Part shown: one piece after another, positions 12,343 through 26,033 of the stretch | Layout of the letters: every line of letters begins with the position of its first letter | Numbering within the stretch: position 1 is the first letter of the stretch | Origin: Blastomyces gilchristii SLH14081 | Taxonomy: Eukaryota; Ascomycota; Eurotiomycetes; Onygenales; Ajellomycetaceae | DNA length: 64,000 nucleotides | Assembly (NCBI RefSeq): GCF_000003855.2 | Contig: NW_003101681.1 | Coordinates: 6,499,900-6,563,899, forward strand | Direction: 5' to 3' | Program-made: the position numbers and the translations under genes | Notes under the pieces: generated by a model | What the model saw: the letters and a program-made list of their open reading frames with translations, nothing else | The model's database searches: none | Told to the model about the DNA's origin: nothing

Positions 12343-12438
12343 ATTTAAATTACTTAATCTGATTATAAGTTTAAATCAGTCAAGCTCTAATAGACTAATA
12401 TAATTTCATGTATTTATACTGAGACTGATCTGATCTCA
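12343..12438 (+). mobile_element. 5' leader of element T
   Basis: Bases directly after the T LTR match the sequence after the LTR of element E (reverse complement of 41040-41132), for example ATCTGATTATAAGTTT. The segment stops at TCTCA (12434-12438), the target duplication of element A, and resumes at 26940. Confidence 0.8.
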
Positions 12439-12696
12439 TGTAAGAATAAGTACTCGCAGGCGATTATTCGGGTGTTTGCAGCTTGGCGTGATATGTACTG
12501 TTAACTACTAGAAGTATTCATGATAGAAAGATAAAATGTAGAAATCAAATGTATAATAGCATTCAAGCTGAGTTGTGAATAGTATTCATGAACTTCAGTC
12601 TATATAGTTGTGTGTAGTCAAGAGCCGCTAGCTCTATTGATTATGCAAGAGATAGAAATAGAGATAAAGAATCTGTGAGAAGCAGAATTTCTTACA
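12439..12696 (-). repeat. Element A 3' LTR
   Basis: 258 bp with 8-bp inverted ends TGTAAGAA and TTCTTACA. The outer (left) end keeps CpG (CTCGCAGGCGATTATTCGGG), while the inner right end is mutated (GAAGCAGAATTTC against GAAGCGGGATTTC in the other LTR). Confidence 0.92.
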
Positions 12697-14940
12697 TACT
12701 TCTCTCTCTCTAAGGCTTCATTCACAAAGCCTTTTACTGAGTGACTTCATTGAATCAGCTCAGCACTGCAGTGATACTCACTAAAAATCCTTCACATCTA
12801 TAAAAAACCTCAGTGAGGAAAAATCCCTTATTACTATGAAAAGAAAAGAGTCTGTCACTCAGTTTCTTGTTTCATGAGATTCTTTATAATCTACAGATTC
12901 TTCTCTGACTATCACACAGATCTATCTTACATCTTTCATACAGAAGAATTCTAGTTAACTCTCAATCATTTTTATGAGATTCTTGTGTGATTATTACACA
13001 GATTCATCTTGCAGGTGAATCACTCTCTGTGAGATTATTCTTATTAAAGAGAAACATTTATGAGTTAATCTTTCACTTATTCTTATGAATCATTGTTCTT
13101 TGACACTGTAAAATTGTGAGGAATTTTTCATTCTTTCATCAACTCTGTAGAATTGTAGAATCAAGATATCTATAATCTGTAATCACTCTTTATAGTTATA
13201 TAGAAAGATTCAGGCCTGTGATTCATAATTACTCTTATTTATTAGAGTGATCTGACTGTTCTGTGAAATCACTCACAGTATAAGCAAACCTCTCTAGAGT
13301 AGTATAAATATCTCAGATCTGTCTATAAAATCTTATCTTCTTTTTTCTTTTTCTGTAACAGCTTTCATTCTTATAAACTGTGAGTATCTTCATTCATCTG
13401 TGAAGTGTTTTCACTCAGATAATAGAGAGAGAGTATTTCTAATAATGTCTGTGTATTGATTCAAGAACTTCTCAAGAATAAAAATTTTTTCAATTTTAAT
13501 CTCTTTATAAACAATGTCTGATTGCTGCTAAGCTTCTCATGAGCATCTTTATAACTTCTCTGATCACTTTTTACTGACTGATGAAGCAGAGATGCTGCTG
13601 CTTACAACTATGTCTTCACTTCTCTCAGCTCTGTCACTGCATCTGATCTTCAGATCAGCAGTCAATTCTCTGTCTCTCTCAGATCAGTCTCTGACTTCAA
13701 GTAGCACAGTCTCTCTCTTTACTGTAAGTCTTCTCATAAGTAATTCCTTACAGATTCTAGCTAACAGTTCTTGCAAAGCTCTCAGTGTTGTCAGTGTCTT
13801 CTGCAGTCTCACAGGCCTATAATCACTTCTTTCCTGCCCGCACAATCTCTGACCAGGTATATGCAAATATATCTAGGTTTCCTATCAATGGTTCTCGCGC
13901 CGCGGCGCATTTCCACAATTTCATTATCAATGAGAGATGAGTCCCTGAGTATCTGTAAAATCTGAGTAATCAAGGCAATGTAAATATCATGAATTTGTAA
14001 CAGAAGTTGATCTGAACAGATGAGCTCTCTCTCTGCATCTCAATTGTTTTCAGACTGAATACTTCAGCATAACTGAGAGAGTGAACACAGCTTCATGAGA
14101 AGTATCTGATCACACACACAGACAGCCAGCTCTCAAGACTCTGTCACAACTGTGCATGTTCTGATGTTCAGCTTCTCTGAAGTCTGTGTATTTCAGATAA
14201 TCTTTGTATCAAATGTAATAATTGTCTGTATCACAGATATAATACTCTCTGCTTCTTTGAAGAGAAAAATTAATAGTTATGAGAGAATTAAGTGTCACAG
14301 ATATTAAGAGTGTGAATGTGAGTTTTCTTTATTTTTTCTTTATTAGTCTCTAAATTATGTTCACAGCTCTGTTTATTTTCTGTTTTTTTAGCTTTAATAA
14401 GAATATGATTTCTTCTTTTCTTATATATACTGCAGACTGTTCATCTCAGTAGAAACTCATTATCTTATAGACTAGAATTTATAAATGACAGTGTTAATAT
14501 CTTTATCATAATCAGATTCTTAGCAAAGACTGTGTCATTCTGACTTGTCAGAATTTATAGTATAAAAGTCATGTCTCAGTCTCTGTAGATGTCTTATCTA
14601 TCTGAATAATTCTCAAGTAAACTTATTCATCTTATCAGAATACTCTTATCACTGAATCTTGAATCAGAGCTTATAATCTCACTTCTCTGAGTTAACAATC
14701 TCTTTAATCTGATATTCTCTTTCACTCTCTAGTGCTTCATAGATAGAGTGATGAGTCACAGAGTTCTCTTCTAAGAATTTCTTATATTCACAGAGTAAAG
14801 AGATATGAAAAATATTATATATCTGTAACTTAGATAACAGTTTCAATCTGTAGAATTGTGAACTAACTTTCTTCATAATTTTACAAGACTCTGTCTGCAA
14901 GAGATTCAGCTTCTTACTAGATCTCTATATAGTGATGTTT
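12697..14940 (-). pseudogene. Element A 3' region with possible extra ORF
   Basis: The stretch between the pol end and the 3' LTR, longer than a usual gypsy 3' UTR. At 13684-13866 the minus strand is open for 60 codons and rich in R, L, E and K (SQKTL-, ELLxRICKELLMRRL-like). Element B has the same frame at 19905-20186. It is probably an accessory ORF or extended pol C-terminus, of unknown function. Confidence 0.4.
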
Positions 14941-17900
14941 TCTAGACTCAGTCAGACTCTATTATCTTTCTTAAAACTCTTTATAATATGCTTGAAGTTA
15001 TAGTATCTCTTCTAATACTCTTGAGTCTTTCTCAAGAATTCATGAGCTTTCTCCCAGATCTTCTGAATTCTCTCAGCCTGTTCACAGACATTGTCACACT
15101 CTATAGTGTACTCTTATAAGTTCATCAAGATCATCTGCAGATGAGTTTCAGTGAGTATCTTAAAGAGGGTTTTATCTGTGCTGACATGCTTTGAGTTATT
15201 GTATATAAACTCTGTAAGTAATAATCAATGCACTCAGTCATTCTGATTGTAATTGACAAAGTATCACAGATACTGTTTTAATATACTTATCAGATATTCT
15301 GTCTGATCATCTGTCTGTTGATGAAAAGTCATGCTTAGATCTTATAAGATCTTTAATATAGTTATCAGATCAGATTAGAACTCTTCTGTGAAGATTAATT
15401 CTCTGTCTAAGACAATGTTTACAGACAATTCATAAAATCAGATCACATCACAGATAAAGATATGAGTTAAATTCTTTGACTTTAAGTTCTTACAGATGAG
15501 TATAAAGTGTGCTATCTTGATAAAGTAATTTACTATCATTAGCATACTGTCAAAGCAGACATTATATATATTCTTGCTTTCAGAGAGACTTATAAGAGTA
15601 TTCATTTCTAGCTGTTTTCAAGGTTCTCACAGAATGAGTAGAGAAGTAAGTTCTTTATATAATCTGAACTGCACTATCTGTGAACTCTGATAAATAGTGT
15701 AAGAATTCACTATCTTCTTCACAAGTTCTCACATCTTCAGTCAGAAGTATTTTCTTATAAACAACTCATGAGTTCTAGTATCTGTAAAATGACCTGCTAA
15801 AGAAGAGTCATGATATCTTTTAATGAGTTCTATATATAGAAACTCATTCATGAGTATATAAATCCAGCTCTCTCTTTGCAAGAGACTATTTAAGTCTCTT
15901 CAATTCTTTATTTCTGCAGGGTTGATCCCTGCTGCAAGTAGTTTCTGAATATACTGAGTATATTCATTCTTCAGTTACAGTTCAGACAATCTGAATAGAA
16001 GATCTTATAAAGACTTATACTCTGTTTCTTCTTATATCAGGTCTTTCACAGTGTTTCTCAAAGCCTGCAAACTCTTCAGATTATAGATACTCTCTTCAAG
16101 AATTCTCACAGAGATTTTCAGAGTGTTAACTCTCAGTATTATAGAGAGTAGTTGTACAGGTTTCTTTCCTCTCTCTTCTTTCTTCTCTCATAGAGAATTG
16201 AAAGACTCTTCAGTCAATCTCTTCACAACACTCAGTCTGAGCATTCTGTGAAGCTTTTCTGTCTTCTCTAGTCTCTCTGTATCTGTCATCCTGGTCTTCT
16301 TAACATAGTCTGACCTGTGAGAGGGTTTATCTACTGAGTTCTTAGTTTTCTTGATATGTTCTATCTTGAATCAGAACTCACTCAGTCTCTGAGCTCAGTG
16401 AACCTGCTGTTATAAGAGTTTCTTGATTAAAGTAAACTGTTACAAGCTGTCATGATCAGTTCTAACAGTAATCACTGTTATAAGACTCTCAAAGTAGTGA
16501 TATCAGTGATGAAAGAATTTCACTATCATAAGAAGCTTCTGATCATGAATGCTATAGTTGATCTCTGCAGGTTGCATCTTTCATGAGAAAAAGACCACTG
16601 AAACTCAGTTCTCATTTGACTGTAGTTGTGAGACTATTTCTGAAATCATAAAGAAGAAGATATCTGTCTTTAATCTGATTAAAAGTAAGAGATCAAAGTG
16701 AAACAGCATCACTGTGTCTGTAAATATCTGTTTTAATCTTGTAAAGACTCTGTGAGCTTCTGAGATAAGAAAGTTCTCACAGTTCTCTCTTCTTAACAAT
16801 CTTTTCATTCTTCATTCACAGAATGACTTCTTCTTATTTTCATTCTTCAGTATGTCTGTAAGAGTCAAGAAGATTCTTATGAATGCAAAGATAAATCATC
16901 TATAGAAATTCACAAAGCTCAGAAAGATCTGAATCTTATGAATACTAATTAGCTCTAATCATGATAGAATAGTCTCAACTCATGAAGATTTTATCTGAAT
17001 ATCATCTACAGTGATTACATATTCTAGGAAATTAATTCAGCAGACACTGAAGTTGTACTTTGTAAGCTTAACATACAGTTTTGTCTTATCTAAGGTCTTC
17101 AGCACACTTCACATATGCTCAGTATATTCTTTCTTCTTCACAGAGTATATTATCACATCATTCAGATATATTATCATGAAGATATTCAGATATACATGAA
17201 GTGTTTTATTGATGAAAGACTGGAATATCACAGAGATATTAGTCAGATCAAAAGACATCACTAGATATTCAAACAATCTCAGTGCAGTTCTAAAGACAGT
17301 CTTTCATTCATTCTCAGACTGTATTCACAGCTGTGTATATATATTAATCACATTCAGTTGTATGAATATGACAGCTTCTGTAAGACAGTTGATCATATTC
17401 TCAATTAGAGATAGAGAATAGTGACTCTTTATTATCTTGAAGTTCAGGTTGTGATAATCTACACATAATCTGAGATCTTCATTCTTCTTCTTTATGAATA
17501 TCACAGAGACTCTCATGAAGATCTGTGAAGATTAAATAAAGTCATTCTTCAGATTCTTCTTCACATAGGTCTGTAAGACCTCTGTCTCATGATGAAAGAG
17601 CTTATAGATTAGTTCTCAGAAGAGTTTCTACTCTTCTATCAAATCTATTATCAGATTCTTCTTACAGTGAGAGAGAAGCTCAGCTGTCTTTGCTGAGTTA
17701 AATATCTCTGTGAGATCTCAGTATTTCTCTGATATCTGAAGCTCAGTTTTCATGACTGCAAGGTTCTCAGACACTTATAAAGTCATTATATAGATGAGCT
17801 TATCTTCTCTAATCAACTCTACAGCATCAACTGATTCTATCTTTATAAGTGAGTCTGTTAACACTGATCAGAAGTATAAACCTGACTCACAGACAGCTAT

Positions 17901-18400
17901 ATGTGAATTGTGTCTTTGAAGTTATACAAGTCTCAAGTACATGTCATCTGCAATGTCTGTGATAATCACAGTTTCTGTAAATCTTCTCCAGGTTTCAGAG
18001 AGATCTTGTAATTCAAAGATGACTCTCATAAGTCTCTTAGTTCTCAGATCTGAGTTCTCACATTCTGCTTATTACAAGAGCAGGTTCTCAGTCTTCATCT
18101 TTCAGCTCATTCACTCTGTGAGCTTTAGAAACATCACAGTGACCTGAGATCCTGAGTTTATCAATGCTTTCTATGCTTGCAGAGCAGCAGTATCACAGCA
18201 CAGTCTTTTTCTATGAGCAAGCATTTTCATCAGAGAAGCAACAGATTCAGATGTCAGCTTCAAGACTCTTAAGAAGGCTGTTGCTGACTCTGTCTGTAAC
18301 TTCTCAAATTCCTATTTTAATTTATCTGAATAGTTTGTGTGAAGATGTTCTGATTTAGAATAGATGAAGCAGAGTTTCTTTTTCTTAATCTCTCTGTTAT
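14941..18400 (-). pseudogene. Element A gag-pol remnant
   Basis: In minus-strand order: a gag zinc knuckle at 18330-18371 (CFIYSKSEHLHTNY, first and last metal ligands of the CCHC partly changed to Y), RT at 17157-17516 (VDYHNLN, SLIEN, with YLND at 17157-17168 in place of YLDD), the connection/RNase H start at 16605-16880, and integrase remnants around 15.2-15.6 kb. Each has a collinear counterpart in element B. Stops are frequent, and the Asp-to-Asn change in the RT active site fits G-to-A mutation. Confidence 0.8.
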
Positions 18401-18781
18401 ACACTCTGTTCACAGAAGCTTGTAAAGCTCTTTCTCTCTGCTCAGCAGTCAGACACAAATCTCTCTGTATTTTATCATCTTTTTCTGACAAATCTGTCCT
18501 CTGTTGTTCTGGCTCTTGCAGGGCTGCTTGATGATTCACTCTTCACAGGTCTGTGACTCTCACAGTGATCTGTAAGTGATGAATGAGAGTTATTAGTTTC
18601 TTCAGAGTTAAGAACTTAGAGTCTTGCTTAATAAGCTTGTTCTGCATGTCTTTATTCAGTCTCTTTACAAACATCATTATTCAGGTCTTGTTTCAGGGCC
18701 CTGTTTTCACAGGTCTCAATTCACATCACAATTTCATGAAGCACTGTGAGTAGTCTTCATCAGATTTCTCACCTCTTTTTC

Positions 18782-19039
18782 TGTAAGAATAAGTGCTCGC
18801 AGGCGATTATTCGGGTGTTTGCAGCTTGGCGTGATATGTACTGTTAACTACTAGAAGTATTCATGGTAGGAAGATAAAATATAGAGGTCAAATGTATAAT
18901 AGTATTCAAGCTGAGTTATGAATAGTATTCATGAACTCCAGTCTATATAGTTGTGTGTAGCCAAGGGCCGCTAGTCCTATTAATTACATGAGAGATAGAA
19001 ATAGAAGTAAAGAATCTGCAAGAAGTGAGATTTCTTACA
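18782..19039 (-). repeat. Element B 3' LTR
   Basis: 258 bp, TGTAAGAA to TTCTTACA. The outer left 50 bases keep CpG as in the outer LTR of element A; the inner right end reads GAAGTGAGATTTC, mutated. Confidence 0.92.
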
Positions 19040-19904
19040 TATTCCTCTCTCTCTAAGGCTTCATCTGTGAAGTCTTTCACTGAGTGACTTCATTGAATCA
19101 GCTCAGCACTGCAGTGATACTCACTAAAAACCCTTCACATCTATAAAAAATCTCAGTGAGGAAAAATCCCTTGTTACTATGAAGAGAAAAGAGTCTGTCA
19201 CTCAGTTTCTTGTTCTGTGAGATTCTTTGTAGTCTACAGATTCTTCTCTGACTATCACACAGATTCATCTCATATCTTTTATACAGAAGAGTTCTGGTTG
19301 ACTCTCAATCATTTTCATAAGATTCTTATGTAATCATCACACAAATTCATCTTACAGATGAATTACTCTCTGTGAGATCACTCTTATCAAAGAGAAACAT
19401 TTGTAAGTTGATCTTTCACTTATTCTTATAAATCATTGTTCTTTGACACTGTAGAATTGTGAGGAATTTTTCATTCTTTCACTAACTCTATAGAATTGTA
19501 GAATCAAGATATTCATGATCTGCAATCACTCTTTATAGTCATATAGAAAGATTCAGGTCTGTAATTCATAATCACTCTTATTTACTAGAGTGATCTGACT
19601 GTTTCACAGAATCACTCACAGTGTAAGCAAATCTCTCTAGAGTAGTATAAATATTTCAGATCTGTTCATGAAATCTCATCTTCTTTTCTCTTTTTCTGTA
19701 ACAGCTCTCATTCTTATAAACTGTGAGTATCTTCATTCATCTGTAAAGTGTTTTCACTCAGATGATAGAGAGAGAGTGTTTCTGACAATATTTATATATT
19801 GATTCAAGAACTTCTCAAGAATAAAAATTTTTCAATTTCAATATCTTCACAACAATGTCTGATCACTGCTGAGCTTCTTGTGAGTGTTTCTGTGACTTCT
19901 CTAA

Positions 19905-20186
19905 TCACTTTTTACTGACTGATGAAGCAGAGATGCTGCTGCTCACAATCATGTCTTCACTTCTCTCAGCCCTGTCACTGCACTCAATCTTCAGACCAGC
20001 AGCCAACCCCCTGCCTCTCTCAGGCCAGCTTCTGGCTTTAAGCAGCATAGTCCCTCTCTTTACTGTAAGTCTTCTCATAAGTAATTTCTTACAGATTTTA
20101 GCTGACAGTTCTTGTGAAGCTTCTGATGTTGTCAGTGTCTTCTGTGATCTCACAGATCTATAATCACCTTCTCTCTGTCTGCACAA
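19905..20186 (-). pseudogene. Element B accessory ORF-like stretch
   Basis: 93 open minus-strand codons between integrase and the 3' LTR. The composition is charged (RQREGDYRSVRSQKTL, KICKKLLMRRL, DRAERSED) and the end SSSISASSVSKK-stop looks like a real C-terminus. The counterpart in A is 13684-13866. I do not recognise a domain. It may be a third ORF or the tail of pol. Confidence 0.45.
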
Positions 20187-21229
20187 TCTCTGACCAGGTA
20201 TATATAAATATGTCTAGATTCTCTATCAATGATTCTCACACTGCAGTGCATTTTCACAATCTCATTGTCAATGAGAGATGAGTTTCTGAGTACTCACAAA
20301 ATCCAGGTAATCAAGACAATGTGAATGCTATGAATTTATGATGAGAGTTAACCTGAGCAGATGAGTTCTCTCTTCACATCTTAATTATTTTCAGGCTGAA
20401 TACTTCAGCATAACTGAGAGAGTGAATACAGCTTTGTGAGAAGTATCTGATCACATACATAGACAGTCAGTTCTCAAGACTCTGCTGCAACTGTGTATAC
20501 TCTGATGTTCAGCTTCTCTGAAGTCTGTACATTTCTGATAATCTTTATATCAAATGCAACAATTGTCTGTACTGCAGGTATAATACTCTCTACTTCTTTG
20601 AAGAAAAAAATTGATAGTTGTGAGAGAATTGAGTGTTATAAGTATTGAGAATGTGAGTTTGAGTTTTCTTTGTTTTTTCTTTATTGATCTTCAAATTGTG
20701 TTCACAGTTCTGTTTATTTTCTTATTTTTTAACTTTAATAAGAACATGATTTCTTCTTCTCTTGTATACACTGCAGACTGTTCATCTCAGTAGAAACTCA
20801 TCATTTTATAGACTAGAGTTTATAAATGACAGTGTTAATGTCTTTATCACAATCAGGTTCTTAGTGAAGATCACATCATTCTGACTTATCAGAATTTACA
20901 GTATGAAAGTCATGTCTCAGCTTCTGCAGATGTCTTATCTACTCAGATGATTCTCAAGTAAACTCATTCATCTTGTCAGAATACTCTTGTCACTGAATCT
21001 TGAATCAGAGCTTGCAATCTCACTTCTCTGAGTTAATAATTTCTTTGACCTGATATTCTCTTTCACTCTCTAGTACTCTGCAGATAGAGTGATGAGTCAC
21101 AGGATTCTCTTCTGAGAATTTCTTATATTTATGAAGTAAAGAGATATGAAAAACATTGTGTATCTGTAACTCAGATGACAGTTTCAATCTGTAGAACTGC
21201 AAGCTAACTTTCTTCATAATCTTATAAGA

Positions 21230-24200
21230 CTCTGTTCATAAGAGATTCAGCTTCTTACTAGATCTCTGCATAATGATGTTTTCTAGACTTAGTCAGACTC
21301 TATCATCTTTCTTGAAACTCTTTATAATATGCTTGAAGTCATAGTATCTCTTCTAATACTCTTAAGCCTTTCTCAAGAATTCACAGGCTTTCTTCTGAAT
21401 CTTCTGAATTCTCTCAGCTTATTCACAGGTATTGTCACACTCTATAGTATACTCTCACAGATTCATCAAGATTATCTGCAGATAAGTCTCAGTGAGTATC
21501 TCAAAGAGAGTTTTATCTGTACTAACATACTTTGAGTTATTATATATAAACTCTGTGAGTGATAATCAATACACTCAGTCATTCTGATTATAATTGACAA
21601 AGCACTGCAGATACTGTTTCAATATACTTATTAGATATTCTGTCTGATTATCTGTCTGTTGATGAAAAGCTATGCTTAGATCTCATAAGATCTTCAGTAT
21701 AGTTATCAGGTCAGATCAGAACTTTTCTACAAAGATTGATTCTCTATCTGAGACAATGTTCACAGACAATTCATGCAACTGAATCACATCACAGATGAAG
21801 ATATAAGTCAAATTCTTTGACTTCAAGTTCTTACAGATGAGTATAAAGTATGTTATCTTGATAAAGTAATTCACTATCATCAGTACACTGTCAAAGCAGA
21901 CATTATATATGTTCTTACTTTCAGAGAGACTTACAAGAGTATTCATTTCTAGCTGTTCTCAAGATTTCTGTGAGATGAGTAGAGAAGTAAGTTCTTTATA
22001 TGATCTGAACTGCACTATCTGCAAATTCTGATAAATAGTACAAGAATTCACTATCTTCTTTATAAGTCCTTATATCTTCAGTCAGAAGTATTTTCTTATA
22101 AGTAACTCATGAGTTCTAGTATCTGTAAAATGACCTACTAGAGAAGAGTCATGATATCTTTTGATAAGTTCTATATATAGAAACTCATTCACAGGTATAT
22201 AAATTCAGCTCTCTCTTTACAAGAGGTTATTTAAGTCTCTTCAATTCTTTATTTCTGCAGGATTGATCTCTGTTATAAGCAGTTTCTGAATATACTGAGC
22301 ATATTCATTCTTCAGTTGCAGTTCAGATAATCTGAATAGAAGATCTTATAAAGACTTATACTCTGTTTCTTCTTACATCAGGTCTTCTACAGCACTTCTC
22401 AAAGCTCACAAACTCTTCAGATTATAGATACTCTCTTCAAGAATTCTCACAGAGATTCTCAGAGTGTTGACTCTCAGTGTTATGAGAAGTAGTTATGCAG
22501 GCTTCTTTCCTCTCTTCTCTCTCTTCTCTTATAAGAGATTGAGAGACTCTTCAGTCAATCTCTTCACAACACTTAGTCTGAGCATTCTGTGAAGCTTTTC
22601 TGTCTTCTCTAGTCTCTCTGTGTCTGTTATCCTGGTCTTCTTAATATAGTCTGACCTGTGAGAGGGTTCATTTGCTGAGTTCTTAGTTTCCTTGATATAT
22701 TCTATCTTGAATCAGAACTCACTCAGTCTCTGAGTTCAGTGAACCTGTCACTGTGAGAGTTTCTTGATTAAAGTAAACTGTTACAAGCTGTCATGATCAG
22801 TTCTAATAGTAATCACTGTTACAAGACTCTCAAAGTAGTGACATCAGTGATGAAAGAATTTCACTATTATAAGAAGCTTCTGATTATAAATATTATAGTT
22901 GATCTCTGTGAGTTACATCTTCTGTGAGAAAAAGGTCACTGAAACTCAGTTCTCATTTAACTGTAGTTATAAGACTATTTCTGAAATTATAAAGAAGAAG
23001 ACATCTGTCTCTAATCTGATTAAGAGTAAGAAATCAAAGTGAAACAGTATCACTGTGTTCATAAATATCTGTTTCAATCTTGCAAAGACTCTGTGAGCTT
23101 CTGAGATAAGAAAGTTCTCACAGTTCTCTCTTCTCAACAATCTTTTCATTCTCTGTTTACAGGATGACTTCTTCTTATTTTCATTCTTCAGTATATCTGT
23201 AAGAGTCAAGAAGATTCTCATGAATGTAAAGATAAACTGTCTATAGAAATTCACAAAGCTCAGAAAGATCTGAATCTTATGAATACTAGTTGACTTCAGC
23301 TATGATAGAATAGTCTTAACTTATGAAGATTTCATCTGAATATTATCTGCAGTGATTATATATTCTAGGAAATTAATTCAGTGAGCACTGAAGTTGTACT
23401 TTATAAGCTTAATATATAGTTCTGTCTTATCTAAGACCTTTAATACACTTCACACATGCTCAGTGTGTTCTTTCTTCTTCACAGAGTACACTATCACATT
23501 ATTCAGATATATTATTATAAAGACATTCAGATATATATGAAGTGTTTTATTGATGAAAGACTGGAATGCTGTGAGAGTATTAGTCAGATCAAAAGACATC
23601 ACTAGATATTCAAACAATTTCAGTGCAGTTCTAAAGACAGTCTTTCATTCATTCTCAGACTGTATTTACAGCTGTGTATATACATTGATCACATTCAGTT
23701 GTGTGAATATGACAGCTCTCATGAGACAGTTGATCACATTCTCAATCAGAGACAGAGAATAGTGACTCTTTATTATCTTAGAGTTCAGATCACAGTAGTC
23801 TATATATAATCTGAGATCTTCATCCTTCTTCTTCATGAATATCACAGAGGCTTTCATGAAGACCTGTGAAGATCAGATAAAGTCATTCTTCAGATTCTTC
23901 TTCATATAGGTCTGTATAACCTCTGTCTTGTGATGAAAGAGCTTATAGATTAGTTCTCAGAAGAGTTTCTACTCTTCTATCAAATCTATTATCAGATTCT
24001 TCTTGTGATGAGAAAGAAGCTCAGCTGTCTTTACTGAGCTGAATATCTCTGCAAGATCTCAGTATTTCTCTGATATCTGAAGCTCAGTTTTCATAACTGT
24101 GAGATTCTCAGACACTCACAAAGTCATTATATAGATGAGCTTACTCTCTCTAATTAACTCTGCAGTATCAACTAATTCTATCTTTATAAGTGAGTCTGTC

Positions 24201-24880
24201 AACACTGATCAGAAGTATAAACCTGACTCATGAACAGCTATGTGTGAATTGTGTCTTTGAAGTCATACAAGTCTCAAGTACATGTCATCTGCAATGTTCA
24301 TGATAATCACAGTTTCTGCAAATCTTCTTCAGATTTCAGAGAGATCTTGCAATTCAAAGATGACTCTTATAAGTCTCTCAGTTCTCAGATCTGAGTTCTC
24401 ACACTCTGCTTATTATAAGAGCAGATTCTCAGTCTTCATCTTTCAGCTCATTCACTCTATAAGCTTTAGAGACATTACAGTGACCTGAGATTCTGAGTTC
24501 ATCAATGCTTTTCATACTTGTGAGACAGCAGTACTGTGACACAGTCTCTTCTCACAAGCAAGCATTTTCATCAGAGAAGTAACAGATTCAGGTATCAGCT
24601 TCAAGACTCTTAAGAAGGCTGTTGCTGACTCTGTCTATAACTTCTCAAATTTCTATTTTGATTTGTCTGAACAGTTTGCACAGAGATGTTCTGATTTAGA
24701 ACAGATGAAGCAGAGTCTCTTTTTCTTGATCTTTCTGTTATACACTCTGTTTACAGAAGCTTATGAAGCTCTCTCTCTCTGCTCAGCAGTCAGATGCAAA
24801 TCTCTCTGTATCTTGTCATCTTTTTCTAACAAATCTGTTCTCTGTTGTTCTGGTCCTTGCAGAGCCAGTCAGTGATCTGC
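21230..24880 (-). pseudogene. Element B gag-pol remnant
   Basis: Minus-strand order: gag knuckle at 24671-24712, C-F-I-C-S-K-S-E-H-L-C-A-N-C, all CCHC ligands intact; RT at 23498-23857 (IDYCDLNSKI, SLIENVIN, active site YLNN at 23498-23509 from YLDD); connection/RNase H at 22967-23254 (MNFYRQFI, LTDILKN, FARLKQ); integrase core at 21716-21946 (MIVNYFIKI, IFICDVIQLHELSVNIVSDR). The order RT, RNase H, integrase defines Ty3/gypsy. Stops prevent translation. Confidence 0.87.
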
Positions 24881-25770
24881 TCTTCACAGGTCTGTGACTC
24901 TCACAGTGATTTATAAATAGTGAATGAGAGTTATTAGTTTCTTCAGAGTTAAGAACTTAGAGTCTTACTCAATGAGCTTGTTCTGCATGTCTTTATTCAG
25001 TCTCTTTATGAATATCATCATTCAGGTCTTGTTTCAGAGCCCTGTTTTCACAGATCTCAATTCACATCATAATTCTATGAAGCACTGTGAGTAGTCTTCA
25101 TCAGATTTCTCATCTCTTTTTCTAATATTGATAATTGCAGCTCAGGTGTTCTCTGTTCAGCTTATGAAGTCTCTTAACTTGTTCTCTAGATAGGTCTTGA
25201 GAACAGATTAGCAGAATCTCTCATGATCATTCTCTAGATGATTTAGTCAGTTCTTGACTTCAGTGTAATAGAGGCCTGTTATTGCATAGATGACAGCTTC
25301 TTCATCTTTCATATCACATAGTCAGGCTTGTAAGTCAATTTCAAATGCAAACTCATAAAAGCTTTTATAGATTGTAATTCAATAGATGACCTTAAGTGAT
25401 CACAGCTTAAGAAAGTTTCTTTTCAGTTCACAGATGTCTCTGAAGATCATATCTAGAGACTCAGTTTGAGAATGTTTGTAAGCAGTAAGCATTTTTTATA
25501 GAAAAATAGCTTGATTCTGTGAGAGATGCTCAAGAATGTTCTTCACTGAGATTGATTTGTTTATGAGTTCAGAGAGTTCCTCTGTTACAGATATAGAGAA
25601 TGATGTCTCATAAGTGATTAATAAGTTCTCTGAGACTTCTTTCATGAGAGTTATTCATAATTCAAGTGACTGCTTCTGAGTGTCTGCAGTAGAGTTCACA
25701 GAGATGAGAGCATGCAAGTTTCTAGTTCTTTCAGTTATAACAGATGATTGCTGACTGACTGAGCTTGAAA

Positions 25771-26028
25771 TGTAAGAATAAGTGCTCACAGACAATTATT
25801 CAGATATTTGCAGCTTGATGTGATATGTACTATTAACTACTAGAAGTATTTGCAGTAGAAAGATAAAATGTAGAAGTCAAATGTATAATAGTATTCAAGC
25901 TGAGTTATGAATAGTATTTGTGAACTCCAGTCTATATAGTTGTGTGTAGCCAAGGGCCGCTAGCCCTATTGATTACACGAGAGATAGGAATAGAGGTAAA
26001 GAATTCGCAAGAAGCGGGATTTCTTACA
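25771..26028 (-). repeat. Element B 5' LTR
   Basis: 258 bp. The outer (right) part keeps CpG (GGGCCGCTAGCCC, GAAGCGGGATTTC); the inner left part is mutated (CTCACAGACAATTATTCAGA). Confidence 0.92.
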
Positions 26029-26033
26029 TTTTC

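Larger units (their letters stand above)
18782..26028 (-). mobile_element. Element B, Ty3/gypsy, inserted in gag of element A
   Basis: A complete 7,247-bp minus-strand element. LTRs are 18782-19039 and 25771-26028 (258 bp each), with target duplication TTTTC at 18777-18781 and 26029-26033. The uninterrupted target sequence (CTTTTTCTAATATTG) exists inside B itself near 25114-25130, showing that B landed in a relative at that point of gag. A purine tract AGAGAGAGAGGAATA precedes the 3' LTR on the minus strand. Coding regions are decayed. Confidence 0.93.

Noticed and set aside
13592..13965. Plus-strand ORFs rich in Leu and Ser, and the same in 19933-20163
   Set aside because: Antisense to the minus-strand accessory frame of A and B; low-complexity composition typical of a shadow of an RIP-mutated coding strand.
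17941..18358. Plus-strand ORFs over the gag of A (and 24282-24875 in B)
   Set aside because: They are antisense to the gag knuckle regions and share no recognisable domain.
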